Assembly: GCA_020632495.1 (NCBI GenBank)
Contig: JACKFL010000005.1
Coordinates: forward strand, 1,426,001-1,490,000
From: Candidatus Omnitrophota bacterium
GTDB taxonomy: Bacteria > Omnitrophota > Gorgyraeia > Zapsychrales > Zapsychraceae
Direction: 5' to 3'
Length of the DNA: 64,000 bases
Of this stretch, positions 59,505 to 64,000 are shown in pieces (within the stretch, counting starts at the first letter, position 1; every line of letters starts with the position of its first letter). The position numbers and the translations under genes are program-made. The notes under the pieces are model-generated. The model was not told where the DNA came from and searched no databases. It saw only the letters and a program-made list of their open reading frames with translations.

Positions 59505-60293
59505 CTATTTAAAGGCGTCGATGTACATATTATCATTGAACGGCAGGGCGGTGGTCCTGAATCTGCGAAAACCGGCCTTTTCCAGCAGTAGCTGCAGGTT
59601 GCGGGGGGAGAAATAGACGAGGTGGTCCGGCGGACGTAAACCCGGCCAGCCGGAGCGGCGGATAAAGCGGTTCAGGCACATGAAGTTAGGAGTCTTCAGC
59701 AGCAGGACGCCGCCCGGGGCGAGCAGATCGTAACACTTGCGAACCATGCCGGCGGGATCGTCCAGATGCTCGATGATTGAGACCAGCGTGATCGCGTCAA
59801 ACTTAAGTTCTTTAAAATCAAATGTTTGTAGATCACCGACCTGAACGTTCAGGCCGTCGTTGCGGTTGGCCAGTTCCGCCAGGTAGGCGGAAATCTCAAT
59901 GCCGTGGCACTCGTAGCGGTCGCGGGCATGCAGCAGGATCCCGCCGGCCCCGCATCCGCCGTCCAGCAGGCGGCCACCCCCGGGTAAATAGGTGTGCAAT
60001 TTGTCGAGAAATATTTTATTCTTATTATGACGGAAGTTTTTGTTCAGCCACCGTTTTGAAACTAGCGCGGCCTGACTGATAGGCCCGCGCTTCTTGTTCT
60101 GCCGGCTGACGATCTTTTCTTCCGAATACATATCCGGGCGTTCGGCCCGTTCTGGCAGTGGATCTATCCGGGCAAACCGGCACGTCGTGCATTCTTCGAT
60201 GGTCCACGGTTTTAAGTTATACAGACACTTCCACTGCGCTTCACCACAGACGGGACAGGTAGTCATGTGATTGTTCTTTGTCATTGCTGTCAT
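59505..60293 (-). CDS. Zinc-ribbon class I SAM methyltransferase
   Basis: 262 aa. The N-terminal zinc ribbon has CPVCG and CTTC (about residues 13-38). The methyltransferase domain (about 100-230) has motif I LLDGGCGAGGILLHARD, HGIEISAYLAELAN, then ITLVSIIEHLDDPAGMVRKCYDLLAPGG. Close to methyltransferases that act in sugar or polyketide side-chain synthesis (zinc-ribbon UbiG-like). Promoter TTGCTA-16-TATGCT lies upstream, about 14 nt from the ATG. Substrate unknown. Confidence 0.85.
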   Translation of the reverse strand: MTAMTKNNHMTTCPVCGEAQWKCLYNLKPWTIEECTTCRFARIDPLPERAERPDMYSEEKIVSRQNKKRGPISQAALVSKRWLNKNFRHNKNKIFLDKLHTYLPGGGRLLDGGCGAGGILLHARDRYECHGIEISAYLAELANRNDGLNVQVGDLQTFDFKELKFDAITLVSIIEHLDDPAGMVRKCYDLLAPGGVLLLKTPNFMCLNRFIRRSGWPGLRPPDHLVYFSPRNLQLLLEKAGFRRFRTTALPFNDNMYIDAFK

Positions 60294-60411
60294 TTTGTTT
60301 ATAACCTAGCATAACTCAGGATATTTGCATAGCAATAACTGGCAGATATGGATGAAATGAGTGCGTACGCCTGCATTTGGCTTTAAAACCGTTATTATTC
60401 CTTATATTATA

Positions 60412-60885
60412 ATGAAACGATTGGCCAACAATTCAGCGTTTACCCTCGTTGAAATCTTGATTGTGACTGCCATCATCGCAATAATGGCGAGCATTGCGAT
60501 TCCTAATATCCTGCGCGCGCGGTTGAATGCCCGTGTCTCCCGAGTGGCGAGTAATCTCAAGACCTTCGCCACCGGATTCCAGATGTATGCCGTTGACCAC
60601 GGGGCCTTGCCCCCGGACTCACACCTTGTCCTGCCTCCGGGTATGGATGTCTACATTGACCCCGAGGACTGGGCCAAGGATGCGATGGGCGGACAATTCA
60701 ACTGGGAAGGGCCGACATGGGGAGAGGGCGGTCCCTACGACTATGCCGGAATCTCTTTATTCGGAACAACCGCGACCGTAGAGGAATTGACAATACTGGA
60801 TATTGCCTTTGATGATGGCGACCTGACCTCCGGATTCTTTAAGCAGACTCCCAACGGCAGGTACACATTCATTCTCGAGGAGTAG
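60412..60885 (+). CDS. Type IV pilin-like / pseudopilin protein
   Basis: 157 aa from ATG 60412. A prepilin signal: basic leader, then SAFTLVEILIVTAIIAIMAS, with Phe+1, Glu+5 and the long hydrophobic helix of type IV pilins and GspG-type pseudopilins. The residue before the cleavage site is Ala rather than Gly. The mature part is GspG-like in size. No pilus assembly genes are in this window. The 3' end overlaps thpR (convergent) by 17 nt. Confidence 0.88.
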   Translation: MKRLANNSAFTLVEILIVTAIIAIMASIAIPNILRARLNARVSRVASNLKTFATGFQMYAVDHGALPPDSHLVLPPGMDVYIDPEDWAKDAMGGQFNWEGPTWGEGGPYDYAGISLFGTTATVEELTILDIAFDDGDLTSGFFKQTPNGRYTFILEE

Positions 60886-61450
60886 ACATATCCCCAAGCG
60901 AAACTTCTCCGAGGGCCGAATACACCGGTCCCGCCGGAGTAAGTGTGCTTTGGTAAAACACGATCCGCGTTAAGGACTGCCGCAAAGGCGGTTCAAAGGC
61001 GAAGGCGGAGAGAGTGTTTTTCAGGACATGACCTCTGTCCAGCCGGCGGACCCGGCCTATGGTGAGATGCGCGGCGAAAGGCCGGTCTTCACCGGGGAGG
61101 CCCAGCCCGGTCAGGAATTCCTGCAGACGGGTGTGCACCGCCCCGATCTGTCCTTGTGGATCGTCGATTCCGGCCCAGATTACCTTGGGGCGGCCCGCGG
61201 AGGGGAAGGCCCCCAGCCGTGAGATCGTCACCGGTATCGCAGACGTATCAGCAAAAATATCCGCCAGGCCCTCCGCAATCGGCGGCACCAGGTCATCCGA
61301 AATATTTCCTAAAAAACGCAGTGTCAGATGGATATTGCCGGCGTCGACCCACTTGATGTCGGCTCCGGTCCAGTCCAGGTCTGTCTTGATACGAACCAGG
61401 CGGTCCTGAATGGTCTTGGATAGGTCAAAGGCGATAAAAGTCCTGGGCAT
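60869..61450 (-). CDS. thpR: RNA 2',3'-cyclic phosphodiesterase
   Basis: 193 aa, 2H phosphoesterase family. Two HxTx motifs, HLTL (about residue 42) and HLTI (about residue 129), lie in the expected symmetric places. MPRTFIAFDLS and FYQSTL are typical of ThpR/LigT. AAGGAG precedes the start. It hydrolyses cyclic phosphate RNA ends. The gene end overlaps the pilin gene end. Confidence 0.93.
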   Translation of the reverse strand: MPRTFIAFDLSKTIQDRLVRIKTDLDWTGADIKWVDAGNIHLTLRFLGNISDDLVPPIAEGLADIFADTSAIPVTISRLGAFPSAGRPKVIWAGIDDPQGQIGAVHTRLQEFLTGLGLPGEDRPFAAHLTIGRVRRLDRGHVLKNTLSAFAFEPPLRQSLTRIVFYQSTLTPAGPVYSALGEVSLGDMSTPRE

Positions 61451-61539
61451 GATATTTCTCCTTCTTAGAATTCTACCATAACAGGGCCCGCACCGGTGTG
61501 GGCGAGCCCCGAAGTTCCAAGATCGACCCGACTTTGTAA

Positions 61540-61568
61540 TTGAACGGGAACGGTCCTTCCCCTATAAT
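61540..61568 (+). promoter_or_regulatory. Promoter TTGAAC-17-TATAAT, leaderless
   Basis: TTGAAC at 61540-61545, 17-nt spacer, consensus TATAAT at 61563-61568, then 6 nt to ATG 61575. One of the clearest of the leaderless set. Confidence 0.7.
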
Positions 61569-61574
61569 GACGGC

Positions 61575-61877
61575 ATGACATCGAAGATTGAATTCTATCT
61601 CATTATCGGTCTGATTTGGGTTTCCGCGTCTTTTTACACGGGACTACTGTTCTACAAGTCCTATATCCGCAGCCAGCAGGCGGATGAATCCGTAAAGGTC
61701 GAGGAAGTCAAAAGCAAAGGGCGGGAGGAGCTGTACAGCCCCGTCACCACGGAAAAAAAGTGGAACGCCCGTGCCGATCAAATCCGCAGGGATCACCGCA
61801 GCCTAGTCGACTCCTATAAACAGCGCCAGCGCGACCATCAACGCCTGACACGCAGTCTCATGCGGCGGAATAAATAG
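61575..61877 (+). CDS. Small membrane-anchored protein
   Basis: 100 aa. One N-terminal membrane segment (about 6-28, YLIIGLIWVSASFYTGLLFY) and a long charged, basic, probably helical cytoplasmic part (RSQQADESVKVEEVKSK, DHRSLVDSYKQRQRDHQ). No known family. The SPFH protein gene is 54 nt downstream, possibly cotranscribed. Confidence 0.65.
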   Translation: MTSKIEFYLIIGLIWVSASFYTGLLFYKSYIRSQQADESVKVEEVKSKGREELYSPVTTEKKWNARADQIRRDHRSLVDSYKQRQRDHQRLTRSLMRRNK

Positions 61878-61931
61878 TAAAAACAGAAAGCCGGCCGGCC
61901 GGTCCATGGTTAAACGGGGAGAACAAATATC

Positions 61932-62819
61932 ATGCACATGACATTTATTCTGGGGGGGATCCTGTTGGTGATCGGAGCTTCGCTGATTGTTTCGCGGTTC
62001 GAGAAACGGGATCGGAATAATGCCACCAACATCGTGGGGATCGCGCTGATCGCGTTGGCGGCGGTGTTCATCGTCAGCAGTTTCATCCGGATCGTTCCGG
62101 CGGGGACCGTCGGTGTGTATGATTTGTTCGGGCGAGTGAAAGACGCAGAGCGGCTGCCGGGATTGAATTTTGTGAATCCTTTCGCCAAGCTGCAGATCAT
62201 GAATATCAAGACTGAAGAAATCAAAGAGGTGATGGTGGTGCCGTCGCAGGAAGGCTTGTCCATCAACGTGGATGTATCCATTCTTTACCGCATGCTTCCC
62301 GAGAAGGCCAGCGACATTTATACCACGGTCGGACAGGGTTACCGCGGAATCGTTATCATCCCCCAGTTTCGTTCCGTCGTGCGCGGCGCGACCGTGGATT
62401 ACGAGGCCAAGGCGCTTTATACGTCCAACCGGGAGGAGATCGCCGGACGCATTAAGGACGACCTGCGCGATCTGTTGATCGAACGGGGCATCGTTTTAGA
62501 GAACGTCCTGCTGCGGGCCATACAACTGCCGCCCACGGTCGGCGGGGCGATTGAACAGAAGCTCAAGGCGGAACAGGAAGCCGAGCAGATGCGATTCATT
62601 CTGGACAAAGAACGCAAGGAAGCCGAACGCCGTATCATCGAGGCGGAGGGGATTGCCAAATCCCAGGAAATCATCAACAAAACCCTGACCCAGGAATATC
62701 TGCAACACGAAGCCATCCAGAGCCAGATGAAAATGGCCAACAGTCCCAACAATACCGTTATTTACATCCCCGTCGGGACCAACGGAATCCCGTTGGTCAA
62801 GATGACGAACACGAATTAG
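61932..62819 (+). CDS. SPFH/prohibitin-family membrane protein
   Basis: 295 aa. Two N-terminal hydrophobic stretches (about 3-21, 34-55), then the SPFH domain: VPAGTVGVYDLFGRVKDAERLPGLNFVNPFAKLQI, VDVSILYRM, FRSVVRGATVDYEAKALYT, ERGIVLENVLLRAIQLPPTVGGAI, and a coiled coil (EQEAEQMRFILDKERKEAERR). It closely follows bacterial prohibitins. It should form ring-like membrane assemblies that scaffold or limit FtsH-type proteolysis. Convergent with the SGNH gene, overlapping by 4 nt. Confidence 0.9.
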   Translation: MHMTFILGGILLVIGASLIVSRFEKRDRNNATNIVGIALIALAAVFIVSSFIRIVPAGTVGVYDLFGRVKDAERLPGLNFVNPFAKLQIMNIKTEEIKEVMVVPSQEGLSINVDVSILYRMLPEKASDIYTTVGQGYRGIVIIPQFRSVVRGATVDYEAKALYTSNREEIAGRIKDDLRDLLIERGIVLENVLLRAIQLPPTVGGAIEQKLKAEQEAEQMRFILDKERKEAERRIIEAEGIAKSQEIINKTLTQEYLQHEAIQSQMKMANSPNNTVIYIPVGTNGIPLVKMTNTN

Positions 62820-64000
62820 CGCGACCCGGGCCGACGGCGCCGGGCTTCATCCAAATAGCCGCCTTCTTTGAGTCGCCGGTAGATGTGCCGGGCCACGTAT
62901 GCATTTCCCTTTCCCGAGAAATGGTATTGGGGTGAGTAAAAGGTCGCGGGGTCTTCATCTTTGAGGATTTCGTCGAGGAATTCCGTCGTGAAGTCGAAGT
63001 ACGGAATGCCTTTTTCATCCATGATCTCCATGAACGGCCGGTAATTTTTGACGCTGTGTTCCTTTAGTCGCCAAAAGTCGCCGCTGTTAGGCAGAAAGAC
63101 CACGATTGGGATCGCCCCCTCTTTGCGGACCGTGGCCGCGAAATCTTCGATGATGGCCATGGACACCTTGAAGATATCTGACTTGGCACTGTATAGATAG
63201 CCGTCGAAGATTTCGTTTTGCGGCTTCATGTACATGCTTTTCAATATTTTGAAGAGGCGGACGGTTAGAAAGAAATCCAGGGGGTGCTGGCCGTACCGGT
63301 AGTAAAAGAAATAATCATCGTGGCTCAGTTCCAGCCGCACGGTTCGTTCCTCGTCTAGCAACCTTTGATAATCAGACAGGTCGTCCAACGGGTTTTCAAT
63401 GAGGACGAGCTGTCCGTCCTTCAATGTAAATCGCGGTTTGGAGAGGGGAAGCATGGAGTGCGGCAGATAGAACGGGCGAAATATTGTCATGTTGCGGGTG
63501 GGGTTTTCGGTCATAAATCCGATCAGGACGATATCCGGATGGAATTGCTTTCCGTCCTGAAGATATCGGAGGTACGCCTGGTCCATTCCGTATCCGCCGA
63601 CCCCGAAATTCATCGTCTCCAGCCGTGAATCCAAACGGTTGAGATGTTCCTGCCAGGTCTGGTCGTTAGGCACCTCGTCGCAGTGGACAAAGGAGTCCCC
63701 GAACGTCGCGATGCGGATTTTGTCTCCCGGAGTGAGGCTGTAGTCGTGGTCGGCCCGCAGTCCTTGCGAATTGGCGCGGTATTCGTCGCGCGCCCCGTTG
63801 GGGGCAATCGTCCACCCGAGCTTCGGGCTATGGGCGATATACTTGGCCTCACCGTCCAGAATTTTGCGGACCATTTTGCGCTGTTCTTCGGAGAACCGAT
63901 CCTTGATGACCGGGCGGTACTCGATGTTCTTCTTGTGGCGCAGATAAAGTATTCCCAACCCGGCAAGTCCCTCTAATACTAGGAGTTTGACCAGGATGAG
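62816..64000 (-). CDS. Membrane-anchored SGNH-hydrolase-like protein (5' end outside window)
   Basis: About 394 residues visible; the frame is open to the right edge, and the first residues (LVKLLVLEGLAGLGILYL) look like an N-terminal membrane anchor, so the TTG at 63958 is not the start. The SGNH blocks are GDSF (block I, RIATFGDSFVH), GVGGYGMDQA (block II), GFMTENPTRN (block III) and the late FYSPQYHFSGKGNAYVA carrying the His. Such proteins are often O-acyl or carbohydrate esterases of envelope polysaccharides. Confidence 0.78.
   Translation of the reverse strand, partial: LILVKLLVLEGLAGLGILYLRHKKNIEYRPVIKDRFSEEQRKMVRKILDGEAKYIAHSPKLGWTIAPNGARDEYRANSQGLRADHDYSLTPGDKIRIATFGDSFVHCDEVPNDQTWQEHLNRLDSRLETMNFGVGGYGMDQAYLRYLQDGKQFHPDIVLIGFMTENPTRNMTIFRPFYLPHSMLPLSKPRFTLKDGQLVLIENPLDDLSDYQRLLDEERTVRLELSHDDYFFYYRYGQHPLDFFLTVRLFKILKSMYMKPQNEIFDGYLYSAKSDIFKVSMAIIEDFAATVRKEGAIPIVVFLPNSGDFWRLKEHSVKNYRPFMEIMDEKGIPYFDFTTEFLDEILKDEDPATFYSPQYHFSGKGNAYVARHIYRRLKEGGYLDEARRRRPGSR

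Overview
The window is about 57% GC, densely coded on both strands, and both ends cut through a gene. It most likely comes from a member of the candidate phylum Omnitrophota (old OP3). This is an inference from memory: the window carries five very large secreted proteins with a shared N-terminal domain and a shared C-terminal tail (GGIDLN ... PVIINI.PVTNLPLLLG), a protein style I associate with that phylum. No rRNA or tRNA gene was found that could settle it.

Layout. 1-1.5 kb: end of a radical SAM protein and a secreted isoaspartyl methyltransferase. 1.6-14.0 kb: giant proteins A (1923 aa; AceK-like pseudokinase plus PPDK-like region) and B (2004 aa; two GHKL ATPase domains, HTH, GNAT and a triplicated module), separated by a zinc-ribbon membrane protein. 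14.1-17.5 kb: TMTC-like/TPR membrane protein, a MITE-like inverted-repeat element, an acyltransferase/ACP pair and a TfoX C-terminal-domain protein. 17.6-22.9 kb: response regulator, histidine kinase, LOV photoreceptor, esterase and a peptidoglycan-binding protein. 22.9-27.3 kb: TetR regulator and SDR sharing one operator, a decayed intergenic region, and an Fe-S photolyase. 27.3-32.3 kb: MscS channel, FMN reductase, DEAD-box helicase, DUF2007, FAD oxidoreductase, STAS protein. 32.4-43.0 kb: giant proteins C, D and E as a translationally coupled operon. 43.1-49.3 kb: YbdG-like channel, GT-C membrane protein, SpeD-family protein, a bacterial histone-fold protein, a YqhA-family protein and a MORN-like protein. 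49.4-55.7 kb: Fur-family regulator with a His-rich membrane protein, thioredoxin-MsrA fusion, yidD, cysS, RibD-type deaminase, a structured leader with an sORF and terminator, and an EamA transporter. 55.7-64 kb: small proteins, polytopic membrane proteins, HTTM protein, methyltransferase, pilin-like protein, thpR, SPFH protein and the end of an SGNH protein.

The main candidate for an undescribed system is the giant-protein family. All five share a secretion signal, a ~310-residue N-terminal domain and a C-terminal tail, and exchange the central payload; several payloads look like enzyme folds reused without their catalytic residues. B and the C-D-E operon have near-identical -35/-10 promoters (TTGC..-17-TATACT). 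Other main observations: six genes whose -10 element lies exactly 6 nt before the start codon (leaderless mRNA), a histone-fold protein with the RxTxxxxD motif, a complete LOV signature in a kinase operon near a photolyase gene, and a TetR operator repeated in front of two adjacent genes.
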